This document shows, piece after piece, positions 7,668-15,528 of a stretch of DNA of 21,147 nt (the stretch's first letter is position 1; every line of letters begins with the position of its first letter). The notes beneath the pieces are model-generated. The model was not told where the DNA came from. It saw nothing but the letters and a program-made list of their open reading frames with translations, and searched no databases. Location: assembly GCA_051660685.1 (NCBI GenBank), contig JBOFQB010000012.1, positions 1 through 21,147 of the forward strand, written 5' to 3'. Source of the DNA: JAVBSX01 sp051660685. GTDB lineage: Bacteria; Planctomycetota; Planctomycetia; Pirellulales; Thermoguttaceae. Made by a program: the position numbers and the translations under genes.

Positions 7668-8060
7668 GGGAAAACACGTCTTCTTAACTGTGTGCGAGGA
7701 TGAAGGGCCGGGAAAAGTTCCGAACAAAATCCGTCTACGTTCACGAACCAAAAAACTCCACAAAAGTCTGGGAGCGAGAAAAGTCCAACGATCTGGGGGA
7801 CGTTTCAGTGAAACAATGACATGCCGAAGAAGGACGACAGACAGCGACAGAAACCCGGGACAGGCCCGACGGTCCAACAGAAAGGAACTTTGCATTGCGA
7901 AAAGCGATTCAAAGCAGTCTCTTAAATTCTGTATTCGCAATTCTAGCGTAAAGCAGGTTACTGTCAAGGGCGTTTTATAAAAAATAAGGGCACTTTTTGA
8001 AATTTTCGGAAATTTTCTTTTGAATGTCCGGATTTTAGTGAAAGGAATTCTCGATTTTCC
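7668..8060. other. Intergenic stretch between rsmH and rho, no convincing gene
   Basis: The stretch lies downstream of rsmH and upstream of the repeat that precedes rho. ORFs on both strands (for example 7690-7980 plus) are Arg/Lys/Ser-rich with no recognisable domain and no ribosome site. An AT-rich run occurs at 7975-8060. I see no clear terminator for rsmH. Confidence 0.5.
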
Positions 8061-9023
8061 TTATTTTTTTTGGGCGACACGAAGTTTGGCACTTCGAGCG
8101 CGGGGATTTTTGGCAATCTCAGCATCACTTGCAACGACCGGTTTTTTCGTGAGGACTTCCAATTCAGGGGTGTCACGAAATCCATTTTTCACGATTCGGT
8201 CTTCGAGCGAGTGAAAACTGATGATAACGATTCGTCCGCCAGATTTCAGGTATTTCGCAACCTGACCAATCAATCGGGTCAACGAACCCAATTCGTCGTT
8301 GACTGCAATTCGTAAGGCCTGAAAAGTTCGCGTCCCCGGATCAATCGTCGCAACCCGTTTTCCCCGCGAAAAATCCGTTCGTCGGGAAACAGGAACGCAA
8401 CGTCGAACCAACTCGGCCAATTCCCGCGACGTTCGGATCGGTTGGTTGTTTCGACGATGTTCGCAAATTTCCCGGGCAATTCGACGACTTTTCCGTTCCT
8501 CACCAAATTCGTAAATGATGTTGGCGATTTCTTCTTCAGACAATCGGTCAAGAAGCTCATAAGCCGGCATCCCCTCACTCACATCAAATCGCAAATCAAG
8601 TAATCCGTCTGCGTCAAAACTAAAGCCCCGCTCATCATCGGCCAATTGGTCACTTGAAAGACCAATGTCGAGCAAAATACCATCGACTTGCCCGATTCCG
8701 AGCATTTCAAGAGCATCCGGCATGTCGGCGTAATTGGCATGTGCATACCGAATCGGCCAAGTGACCCCTTCGAGCTGCATTTGCCGATTCAACCGGTCCT
8801 GAGTCCGATCAATCGCCCCGACATCGCGGTCCATTCCCAAAACTAGGCCGTTTGGACCGACATTTCGGGCAATTGCTTCTGTATGTCCGCCCGCACCCAA
8901 TGTCCCGTCAACGTAAGAACCGTTGATTTTCGGGGACAACCAAGTGATTGTTTCTTCGAGCAGGACGGGAACATGACGTGAGAGTTGTTGCAACAGGGGT
9001 TTTTCCGTATGATTGTGTGACAT
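8061..9023 (-). CDS. rsmH: 16S rRNA (cytosine(1402)-N(4))-methyltransferase RsmH (MraW)
   Basis: 320 aa, the usual length. It methylates N4 of C1402 in the 30S decoding centre using S-adenosylmethionine. The N-terminal HVPVLLEETITWL and SAM loop VDGTLGAGGHTEAI (38-51) are diagnostic. Next come LGMDRD (62-67), the ILLDIGLSSDQLADDERGFSF block with its conserved D-x-G-x-SS, the helical insertion with ELAELVRR, then FQALRIAVNDEL and IISFHSLEDRIVK near the C-terminus. In most bacteria rsmH heads the dcw cluster before ftsL and ftsI. Here no division gene is adjacent: an intergenic repeat and hisS lie upstream and rho downstream. A dispersed dcw cluster is known for planctomycetes and fits the taxonomic guess. 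No strong ribosome site precedes ATG at 9023. Confidence 0.97.
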   Translation of the reverse strand: MSHNHTEKPLLQQLSRHVPVLLEETITWLSPKINGSYVDGTLGAGGHTEAIARNVGPNGLVLGMDRDVGAIDRTQDRLNRQMQLEGVTWPIRYAHANYADMPDALEMLGIGQVDGILLDIGLSSDQLADDERGFSFDADGLLDLRFDVSEGMPAYELLDRLSEEEIANIIYEFGEERKSRRIAREICEHRRNNQPIRTSRELAELVRRCVPVSRRTDFSRGKRVATIDPGTRTFQALRIAVNDELGSLTRLIGQVAKYLKSGGRIVIISFHSLEDRIVKNGFRDTPELEVLTKKPVVASDAEIAKNPRARSAKLRVAQKK

Positions 9024-9093
9024 ACCGTTGTTTTAGCAACGACGGAAATTCAGTCAACGGTCCCCCCTCGTGATAACCGGAATGACGCTTGAA

Positions 9094-9142
9094 AACGGAA
9101 TGACGCTTCATGACGATGAATCATTTTGAGCGTCATTCCGTT
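9094..9142. repeat. 14-bp perfect inverted repeat between hisS and rsmH
   Basis: AACGGAATGACGCT (9094-9107) pairs exactly with AGCGTCATTCCGTT (9129-9142) across a 21-nt loop. A direct repeat of CGGAATGACGCTT starts at 9079, giving a third partial arm. It is upstream of rsmH and downstream of hisS, both leftward. It could be a hisS 3' structure, an operator, or a short decayed repeat; there is no U-tract. Confidence 0.6.
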
Positions 9143-9185
9143 CGCTGCGCTCACTTCATTACCGCCTTCCATTTATAACTTTTCT

Positions 9186-9214
9186 ACGCGCGGAATGTTG
9201 TTTCGCGGTTAAAC
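9186..9214. repeat. Half copy of the family 1 element forming the 3' end of hisS
   Basis: CGCGGAAT (9189-9196) pairs with GTTTCGCG (9200-9207) around loop GTT; two of the pairs are G-T, so the hairpin is sound only as plus-strand RNA or with wobble. The copy ends TTAAAC, the reverse complement of GTTTAA. That motif contains the hisS stop codon TAA (9211-9209 on the minus strand). The opposite end of the element is not found nearby. Confidence 0.7.
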
Positions 9215-10507
9215 GAACAGCTGGGGTAATCCGGCAAGTGGACATTCCTGTTCACTGCGCGATGCAAGGTCCCGAATGAGAACCTTCTGTTCCGCAACTT
9301 CCCGATCCCCCATAATAACAAGATGCGTATAACCTTCTTTGTCCGCATACTCAATCTGTTTCCCTATCTTTTTACTCCCAAGATAAACGGAATTGACGAC
9401 GCCCGACTCTCGCAAAATGTCCGAAACCTTTTTGTACTGCTCAAACGGAATGTCAGGAAATCGCGCAATAAGAACCTTAATGCGAGTTGGATCGACATGT
9501 CGCAACAATTGGTGAGTCACGAGAAAATTTTCTAGGGTTACATCGCCAAAACCAAAACCAACCCCGGGTATGTTCGCGTTCTTCACAAAAAGATCGACCA
9601 GATTGTCATATCTCCCCCCTCCAAACATTGCACGATTGTTTTCAGGCGCTTCATCAAACACCTCAAAAACCGTTCCCGTATAATAATCGAGACCCCGGAC
9701 AATCCCAAAATCAAACTGACAGTAACGGTCCAGTCCAAGTGCCGCAATTCCCCGAAAAAGGCTTTGCAATTCCTTTGCTCCTTGTGAATCAGGACAAAAA
9801 CGGACTGCCGTTTCAACGTTCATCGAGTACAGCGAATCAAGCGTGTCCATTTGCCCTTCATTCAAGCCGTTTTCCAACAACTGTTGACGATACACATCGG
9901 GTTCGACTTTTCCGCGACGATCAACGACTTTGGAAACGCTAACCGCTTTTTCGCGGTCCAAACCGCAAATTGCGGCAAGAACATCGTTGAAAAAACGTCG
10001 ATTGTTAATGTGAACCTGAAACATCTTTTCGTCCGCTTCAAACGATTTCAGGAGCAAAATCGCTGTTTGAATGATCTCCAGATCGGCTTCATAACTGTTG
10101 CAGCCGAAAATGTCCACATTGACTTGCCAATGTTCGCGCAACCGTCCCCGTTGCGGTCGTTCATAACGATAAAGATTGGGGATGCTGAACCATCTAAGCG
10201 GCATTTCGAGTTGGTTGACTTTTGCGGCAACCATTCGTGCAACCGTTGGTGTCATTTCAGGGCGAACCGCCAAAACCCGACCCCCTTTGTCCTCGAAATG
10301 ATAGGTCTGCTCTTCCGCTATTTCCCGACCACTTTTCGCCGCATAAATGTCGAGCGATTCAAGCATAGGACCATTATATTCTTCATAAGCGCACAACTGA
10401 AGCAGTTGACGAATCCGGTTAAAAAACCAGTTGCGAACCCTCATCTCTTCGGGATAAAAATCCCGGGTTCCTTTGTAAGGACGAACGGACAATTTGGAAT
10501 CACTCAT
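9209..10507 (-). CDS. hisS: Histidyl-tRNA synthetase
   Basis: 432 aa, a normal length. A class II synthetase charging tRNA-His in the cytoplasm. PYKGTRDFYPE (10-20) is the usual N-terminus. VRPEMTPTVARM (81-92) follows motif 1. Motif 2 reads YRYERPQRGRLREHWQVNVDIFG (113-135), a GRLREHW version rather than the commoner GRYREFHQ. The histidine-specific signature RGLDYYTGTVFEVF is at 271-284, then motif 3 FGGGRYDNL. The C-terminal anticodon-binding domain starts near 340 (TRIKVLIARFPD). The ATG at 10507 lacks a good ribosome site, and its first base lies inside the terminal motif of a MITE-like repeat. The stop TAA is part of a palindromic repeat, so both ends of the gene touch repeats. The protein ends ...PQLFV. 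Confidence 0.97.
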   Translation of the reverse strand: MSDSKLSVRPYKGTRDFYPEEMRVRNWFFNRIRQLLQLCAYEEYNGPMLESLDIYAAKSGREIAEEQTYHFEDKGGRVLAVRPEMTPTVARMVAAKVNQLEMPLRWFSIPNLYRYERPQRGRLREHWQVNVDIFGCNSYEADLEIIQTAILLLKSFEADEKMFQVHINNRRFFNDVLAAICGLDREKAVSVSKVVDRRGKVEPDVYRQQLLENGLNEGQMDTLDSLYSMNVETAVRFCPDSQGAKELQSLFRGIAALGLDRYCQFDFGIVRGLDYYTGTVFEVFDEAPENNRAMFGGGRYDNLVDLFVKNANIPGVGFGFGDVTLENFLVTHQLLRHVDPTRIKVLIARFPDIPFEQYKKVSDILRESGVVNSVYLGSKKIGKQIEYADKEGYTHLVIMGDREVAEQKVLIRDLASRSEQECPLAGLPQLFV

Positions 10508-10659
10508 AAAAAGTTCGCGCGGACCGTTAAAATCCGCATAAATGCACGAAAGTCACGAAAACGGCACAAAATACAGTTTTTTGTGTCTTTCGTGTGTTTT
10601 GTAGTCAAAAAATATCCGGCCAACCCGGCTCCGTTCAAATCGCAAAACCCAACTTTTTA
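10507..10659. repeat. MITE-like element, copy C (family 2, diverged)
   Basis: The ends are TAAAAAGTT (10507-10515) and AACTTTTTA (10651-10659), a perfect 9-bp inverted repeat. The middle alternates GCACGAAAGTCACGAAA with its near complement TTTGTGTCTTTCGTGTG. The right part (CCGTTCAAATCGCAAAACC) matches the copy at 15529-15702 in the same orientation. Relative to the other copies both ends carry C/G to A/T changes (TAACAAGTT became TAAAAAGTT) that keep the ends complementary. It fills the gap between hisS and the upstream ferredoxin-fusion gene, so it probably contributes to the hisS leader. Confidence 0.75.
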
Positions 10660-10722
10660 GCAGTCGGGGCAGGATGCAAGCGTTCCAGTCGGAAACCAAA
10701 CTCTTTTTGACCGTTTACTGTG

Positions 10723-12081
10723 TTATTCTTCTGCCAAATCAATGAGCTGATCGAGCGAATCAAGTCGGTTGGACGGATGATTTGGCATTTTGAGTTGTTT
10801 GGACTGCTTGAACTGTTCAGGATGATTAGGAAGATCAGGTCGATTCGAGACTTCAGGTTGACTTGGGATTGGCGTTTGGTTGGACTCAGACAGCGATTCC
10901 CAACCAATTCGGCCCGAAATCATTGGATCGTCATATTCAGGGAAAATAATAGCATGTGCGGGGCAGAGTCGTGAGCAAGCAGGACAACCGTCCCGACAAG
11001 CATCCGGTTGTTGGACAATCGGTTGGTTCTCAGGACCAATTTCATAAACTCCGAACATACAGTAATTGACACATTCCAGACAACCTTGACAAGCGTCATC
11101 ATCGAGAACGGGATACCAACGACGCTTGGTCGGTTCGTCGATTCGCACAATCCGAGCCGGACCTTTCGTCCTCAAATGTGTCGTCGTCTCTTCCCTCAAA
11201 TCATAACAACGAATGTCCGTATTCTGCAATCCCCTTTTTCGGAGCAACCAAAATGTTGCCCGGTTGGACAACCAAGAATAGACCGTAAGAGGACCGGTCA
11301 ATTCTCGGATTGTTTGTGCAACCGGACCATTTTCCTCACAATCATACAGATGCGGCAAAACATAAACGGTCCCGTCAAATTGGTCCCGCAAATCCGCCAA
11401 AAAACGACGTTCACGTTCTCCCCGACGTTCCATTTCGCTCGTTTTGTCTATTTCGTCCTGTTTATTTATTTCATTTTGTTTGTCTATTTCATCTTCATCT
11501 TGTTTATCTATTTTGTCTTGTTTATCACGTCGCTGTTCGGAATTGCCGAATTGACCGGTCTCATCAGCGAAACCCGTTCGTTGAGATCGGGCACTTGAGT
11601 CAGCTTGAACAGTTGAGTCGGCTTGACCAATTGAATTGGGTTGGGCGATTGAATTCAATTGACCTGTTCGATCAACTGGGTCGGTCTTTCGATCACAAAA
11701 AAACAGAACGGTTTCCATGCTAAAAAATTCGAGATGAATTGCGGATTGAGACATAATCCGTAGTGTACCGTAAAAACGATGTCCTTGCAACCGAATCAGC
11801 TCGGTTCCCCCTTCTTCTTTTGCCTGTTCATACGTTCCCGAATCAATCTGACGAACAAATCCCCGATTGCCGGAAATCGGTCCCTCGTAATCGAGATACA
11901 ACCGTCGATGATCGGGCAAGGGACGAATCATCTGTAAATCAGCGGATGTAGACCCAAAATCAGAGGGAAGGGACCAAGCGGTCAAAACATTTTCTTGTTC
12001 AAGAAGCAGGTCCCAATGAAACGCCGAACTTGACGTACAATGCTGCAATAGAACAAATCGCTGTTTTACCCTGTTTTCCAT
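10723..12081 (-). CDS. Fusion of a LigD 3'-phosphoesterase-like domain and a 2x[4Fe-4S] ferredoxin-type domain
   Basis: 452 aa. Residues 7-125 resemble the LigD N-terminal phosphoesterase family: RFVLLQH (His14), FHWDLLLE (His22, Asp24), AWSLP, PDHRRLYLDYEGPISGNRG (His58). In LigD these positions hold the metal-binding His/Asp used to trim 3' ends, so they look conserved. Residues about 134-225 are a low-complexity linker (NSIGQADS-like, then IDKQDE/INKQDE). Residues 237-300 (TVYVLPHLYD...) form an unnamed conserved region. Two clusters follow: Cys331, 334, 337, 341 and Cys362, 366, 369, 373, the second with CPAHAI. The tail is Pro/Asn/Gln-rich. Such phosphoesterase domains are usually met alone or in LigD, and I know no role for this pairing; redox sensing or DNA-end repair would be guesses. 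No ku or ligase gene is nearby. No ribosome site precedes ATG at 12081. Confidence 0.8.
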   Translation of the reverse strand: MENRVKQRFVLLQHCTSSSAFHWDLLLEQENVLTAWSLPSDFGSTSADLQMIRPLPDHRRLYLDYEGPISGNRGFVRQIDSGTYEQAKEEGGTELIRLQGHRFYGTLRIMSQSAIHLEFFSMETVLFFCDRKTDPVDRTGQLNSIAQPNSIGQADSTVQADSSARSQRTGFADETGQFGNSEQRRDKQDKIDKQDEDEIDKQNEINKQDEIDKTSEMERRGERERRFLADLRDQFDGTVYVLPHLYDCEENGPVAQTIRELTGPLTVYSWLSNRATFWLLRKRGLQNTDIRCYDLREETTTHLRTKGPARIVRIDEPTKRRWYPVLDDDACQGCLECVNYCMFGVYEIGPENQPIVQQPDACRDGCPACSRLCPAHAIIFPEYDDPMISGRIGWESLSESNQTPIPSQPEVSNRPDLPNHPEQFKQSKQLKMPNHPSNRLDSLDQLIDLAEE

Positions 12082-12096
12082 GGATGTTTCTGAACT

Positions 12097-12508
12097 GTTG
12101 AGCCGCGATACAACGAAAGGAGGTAGAAGTTAGGAGAGAGTGCAGTCCGCTAACAAGTTTGGTTTTGCGACCTGAGTTGAGTTGGATTGGACGGACGTTT
12201 TTTACCACGAAATGCACGAAAGACACGAAAAACGGTATTTTGTGAGGTTTTCGTGTTTTTTGTGATTTTCGTGGTTCAAAAATGAAAATACTCTTTTTCC
12301 CAAAACTTGTTAGCGGACTGGGAGAGAATGGAGAGTAGATTAACGATTGAAAGTTGAAAGGACCCCCAAAAACAGGGTTGCATAAAACAACGTAAACCAG
12401 TTGCTTTGCGAGACGCCGTTATCTTCCTGCATCCCCCTTCTTTCCTTCTACCTCCTAACTTCTACCTTCTCTCCAAAATACGCGCAGAACATTGTTCTGT
12501 GTCTCAAC
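12097..12508. repeat. Family 1 palindromic element split by an inserted family 2 element
   Basis: The left end reads GTTGAGCCGCGATACAACG (12097-12115), the first half of the family 1 end with its stem interrupted. The right end has CGCAGAAC/GTTCTGTG with loop ATT (12483-12501) and closes in CTCAAC, complementary to GTTGAG. Between them lie a family 2 element (12143-12320), a block AGGTAGAAGTTAG and its inverse CTAACTTCTACCT near 12455, and about 130 bp with no gene. The shared GTTGAG/CTCAAC ends, unlike the GTTTAG of other copies, suggest the two ends belong together. Confidence 0.55.
12143..12320. repeat. MITE-like element, copy A (family 2), nested
   Basis: An exact 18-bp terminal inverted repeat: CAGTCCGCTAACAAGTTT (12143-12160) and its complement (12303-12320). 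The interior is a long imperfect palindrome of CACGAAA and TTTCGTG blocks. The element is in the opposite orientation to the copy at 15529-15702. Flanks GGAGAGAGTG (left) and GGAGAGAATG (right) match 9 of 10 bases and may be a target duplication, although the surrounding purine-rich DNA weakens that. It has no coding capacity. Confidence 0.85.
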
Positions 12509-12695
12509 GATAAAGAGCAACGACGAAGAGAGAGAAAAAAATGTTCAAACGGCTCTTTTTTGGTCTGGTCACATGATGCAAAAGTTTGTACAATGAGGCA
12601 AACGGGACACGTCGTGTTAGAAAAAAGACACACCTTCCTTTTCTATAGACTTCTCCTAAAACGGTTATTCTACCTAAAACAAGGACGTTTGCACT

Positions 12696-13346
12696 ATGAG
12701 TGAAAAAATCATCAATTCGCTTCTCTCGGCAATTGTCGGCGGGGCAGTTGCACTTGCTGTTGTCTGGTCAACCAGTCAGGGAGTTGTCGTCAATGTGGAC
12801 TCCCTCAAAGTCAAATCACTCGAAGTTGCCGACTCTTTGACCTTGAAATCGCCCGATTCAGGCGAGGAAATGGTCGTTCTGCGAAATGATGGTCTCATTT
12901 TTGCAAAAAATAAGGTTGCAACCGAACATTTTCTAGGGAAACAATTTTCCGGCCAAATCCTAGTCGGTAATCGCCTTATGGTCTCGCCAGATGATTTGGT
13001 CAACACAACTCCTGAAACTTGGCAGTTTTTAGCGGAGTTAGGCGGAAATGTGGAAACAGGCGGGGAACTGCTCATTCGTTCACCTCGCGGGGGAAATTAT
13101 GTCGGAAAAGGGGCATTAAGCGGTCAGTCCATTAAAATGGGCTTTGACAAAAACGATTTGCTCCAATTTTTCGCTCTGAACAATCAGAGTAAAGAGGTTC
13201 AGGTTCTTGCACTTCAACAACCCCGACAATTGGGGTCAGAAGACAGGGTTGCAACGGAATCCGGTTTCGAACGAAGTCGTCCAGCTGCGCCGATTGCCAA
13301 TCAAGCGGATGTAACGCCGAATCTGCCGAATATAACGCCAAAATAA
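12696..13346 (+). CDS. Membrane-anchored protein of unknown function
   Basis: 216 aa; I do not recognise a named family. A single hydrophobic segment (about residues 6-26, IINSLLSAIVGGAVALAVVW) with a short N-terminus suggests an N-in signal anchor with the rest outside the cytoplasmic membrane. Residues 31-150 alternate short hydrophobic stretches (VNVDSLKVKSLEVADSLTLKS, MVVLRNDGLIFAKNKV, GQILVGNRLMV) like a beta-solenoid or stacked strands. The last 35 residues are Pro/Asn/Ala-rich and look disordered. AAGGACG lies about 9 nt before ATG at 12696. The UbiD-family gene starts 15 bp after its stop, so the two are probably one transcript. The promoter should be in the 187 bp after the repeat at 12508. 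Confidence 0.8.
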   Translation: MSEKIINSLLSAIVGGAVALAVVWSTSQGVVVNVDSLKVKSLEVADSLTLKSPDSGEEMVVLRNDGLIFAKNKVATEHFLGKQFSGQILVGNRLMVSPDDLVNTTPETWQFLAELGGNVETGGELLIRSPRGGNYVGKGALSGQSIKMGFDKNDLLQFFALNNQSKEVQVLALQQPRQLGSEDRVATESGFERSRPAAPIANQADVTPNLPNITPK

Positions 13347-13361
13347 TGGACGACGTTCTGT

Positions 13362-15491
13362 ATGCCGTATCATCATCTTCAACATGTCGTTGCCGATCTG
13401 CTGAAAACCGGGCAAATGGTTCAGATCGAGGAGCCGGTTGACACTTATTTGGAGATTGCCGCAATTCAACGTCGGATTTTTGAGCGAAACGGACCCGCTC
13501 TGTACTTCTCCAATGTCTATTCGTCCTGTTCTTTTGACGAAAAAGGTAAACGAATTTCAGGACAACGAATTCCGTGCTCCTTTCCAATGATCTCCAATTT
13601 GTTCGGGAGTAAGGATCGGTTGGAATTTCTCTTCAAAGGGGCAATTGAACCGCTTAAGGAGGTCATTCAACTGGGAGCCGACCCAATTGCGGTTGGAACC
13701 GCACTTTTGGAAAAAAAGTGGAATTGGCGTCAACCCCTAAAATCGGCTCAATCGTCTTATCTTCTGCTCAAAACCCTCTACAATGCCCGACCAAAACCGG
13801 TTCGATCCGGTCCCGTCTTGCAGAACGTCACAACACTTGACCGACTGCCCCAACTGGTTTCATGGTCGGAAGATGGAGGACCATTCATCACCTTACCTCA
13901 AGTCTACACCGAACAGCCGGGCAAACCGGGTTTACTGAATTCCAATCTCGGCATGTACAGGGTCCAAATCGCCGGAAATCAGTATCGTCAAAACAAGGAA
14001 GCCGGTTTGCATTACCAGATACATCGTGGAATTGCCGCACATCATGCAGCTGCAATCCAACAAAAACGTCCTCTTGCAGTCAACATTTTTATTGGCGGAT
14101 CACCCGCAATGACTCTTGCTGCAATTATGCCGCTTCCTGAAAATGTGAGTGAACTGACGTTTGCCGGAATGTTGGGGCAACACCGGATTCCGATGATTCC
14201 GGCCCAAAATGGTCAAGCTGATTTTGGTGAACCGACCGAAAAGAGGGGAATGATAGGACAGGTGCAAGGGGGAAGAGAAAACGGTTCCCCGGAAAAAGGG
14301 GAGACTTTCCGATTCGGGACCTCGTTTCTAAATAGTTGGAATTTTTTGCCCAATTGGGGACGGAAAAAGAATCCGGCAATTCTGGAAGAGGGGACCTTTC
14401 TGCCGACTGCGATCTATGCAGATGCCGATTTCTGTCTTTGCGGGTATCTCGATCAAGACCGTGTTGCACCTGAAGGTCCATTTGGCGATCATCTCGGATA
14501 TTACAGCTTACAGCATGATTTTCCCGTTTTTCATGTCGAGAAAGTTTATCATCGAAATGATGCAATTTGGCCCTTTACCGTTGTCGGACAACCTCCTCAA
14601 GAAGATTCCGTAATCGGCCAATTCATTCACGAGTTGGTTGGAGACGCGATCCCAAAGAAAATTCCGGGCGTTCACGCCGTTCACGCCGTTGATGAAGCGG
14701 GTGTTCATCCTCTTTTATTGGCAATCGGTTCTGAACGGTATCATCCGTATGACCTCAAACAGCGGAATCGATCTGCCGAACTGCATACACTTGCAAGTGC
14801 AATTCTAGGTTGTGGTCAACTTTCCCTTGCGAAATACCTTTTTCTCCTTGCTCAGGAAGATGATCCGTCCCTTTCCGCTCAAGATGTTCCCTATTTTTTT
14901 CAGCATCTCTTACGTCGGGTCGATTTAATGCGGGACTTGCATTTTACGACGCAGACGAACGCGGATTCGTTGGATTATTCGGGGGGGGAGATACATCGAG
15001 GGTCAAAATTGGTCCTTTGTGCAGCCGGGTCCCCGATTCGTGAATTGCCCCATTCTCTTGAGGAAGACCTTCTTCCCTGTTTTAATCGGGCAAAGTCAGA
15101 ACAATTTAGCAATCCGCAATTGGTTTTGCCCGGCATTCTGACTTTTTCGGGCCCGATGTTTGCCAATTCAACAGTTGGTACAGAACAGCGACGACGTTTT
15201 CTCGACCAATTCCGCCCGAATGACGCGATTAACCGGTTTCCGCTGATTGTTTTGCTGGACGAAAAAGCAAATCGGTCAACATTCCGTGATTTTCTCTGGA
15301 ACACCTTTACGAAGAGTGATCCGGCGAAAGATGTGGACGGGATTGGGGCGTTGACGGTTGACAAACATTGGGGTTGTCAAGGTTCTCTGGTCATTGATGC
15401 TCGCACAAAACCACATCATGCCCCGGAACTGGTTGAAAATGCCCAAGTTGCTGAGCGGGCCAACCAGATTCTCGCCCGAATCGGTTGGTAA
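13362..15491 (+). CDS. UbiD-family prenylated-FMN decarboxylase with an internal insertion
   Basis: 709 aa, longer than the roughly 490-620 usual for the family. UbiD enzymes use prenylated FMN to (de)carboxylate aromatic or alpha,beta-unsaturated acids, for example in quinone synthesis. Visible landmarks are LNSNLGMYRVQ (192-202, cofactor/metal-binding Asn and Arg), YQIHRGIAAHHA (218-229), FIGGSPAM (243-250), and PEGPFGDHLGYYS (370-382) with the catalytic Glu region. VDKHWGCQGS near residue 665 and a C-terminal Arg-rich end match the family. Residues about 279-343 are a Gly/Glu/Asn-rich insertion placed between FAGML and YADADFCLCGY, where relatives have only a short connection. It follows the membrane-anchored protein by 15 bp. 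No ubiX flavin prenyltransferase is in the window. A role in menaquinone synthesis is possible, not shown. Confidence 0.9.
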   Translation: MPYHHLQHVVADLLKTGQMVQIEEPVDTYLEIAAIQRRIFERNGPALYFSNVYSSCSFDEKGKRISGQRIPCSFPMISNLFGSKDRLEFLFKGAIEPLKEVIQLGADPIAVGTALLEKKWNWRQPLKSAQSSYLLLKTLYNARPKPVRSGPVLQNVTTLDRLPQLVSWSEDGGPFITLPQVYTEQPGKPGLLNSNLGMYRVQIAGNQYRQNKEAGLHYQIHRGIAAHHAAAIQQKRPLAVNIFIGGSPAMTLAAIMPLPENVSELTFAGMLGQHRIPMIPAQNGQADFGEPTEKRGMIGQVQGGRENGSPEKGETFRFGTSFLNSWNFLPNWGRKKNPAILEEGTFLPTAIYADADFCLCGYLDQDRVAPEGPFGDHLGYYSLQHDFPVFHVEKVYHRNDAIWPFTVVGQPPQEDSVIGQFIHELVGDAIPKKIPGVHAVHAVDEAGVHPLLLAIGSERYHPYDLKQRNRSAELHTLASAILGCGQLSLAKYLFLLAQEDDPSLSAQDVPYFFQHLLRRVDLMRDLHFTTQTNADSLDYSGGEIHRGSKLVLCAAGSPIRELPHSLEEDLLPCFNRAKSEQFSNPQLVLPGILTFSGPMFANSTVGTEQRRRFLDQFRPNDAINRFPLIVLLDEKANRSTFRDFLWNTFTKSDPAKDVDGIGALTVDKHWGCQGSLVIDARTKPHHAPELVENAQVAERANQILARIGW

Positions 15492-15500
15492 ACATGTGCT

Positions 15501-15525
15501 CCCGTCCGGCGCAAACCGGAGTCGG
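15501..15525 (+). terminator. GC-rich hairpin after the UbiD-family gene
   Basis: CCCG-TCCGG pairs with CCGGA-CGGG (two-base bulge) around loop CGCAAA, 10 bp past the stop. There is no U-tract. Its 3' arm is part of the 18-bp sequence duplicated on both sides of the neighbouring MITE-like element, so the element probably landed in this structure. Confidence 0.4.
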
Positions 15526-15528
15526 GCA

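Noticed and set aside
7690..7980. 96-codon plus-strand ORF between rho and rsmH
   Set aside because: It is basic low-information sequence without a start signal, and opposite-strand ORFs are equally long.
12401..12703. 100-codon plus-strand ORF running into the start of the membrane-anchored gene
   Set aside because: It crosses the family 1 repeat end and its sequence is a translation of pyrimidine-rich intergenic DNA; the following gene has its own ribosome site.
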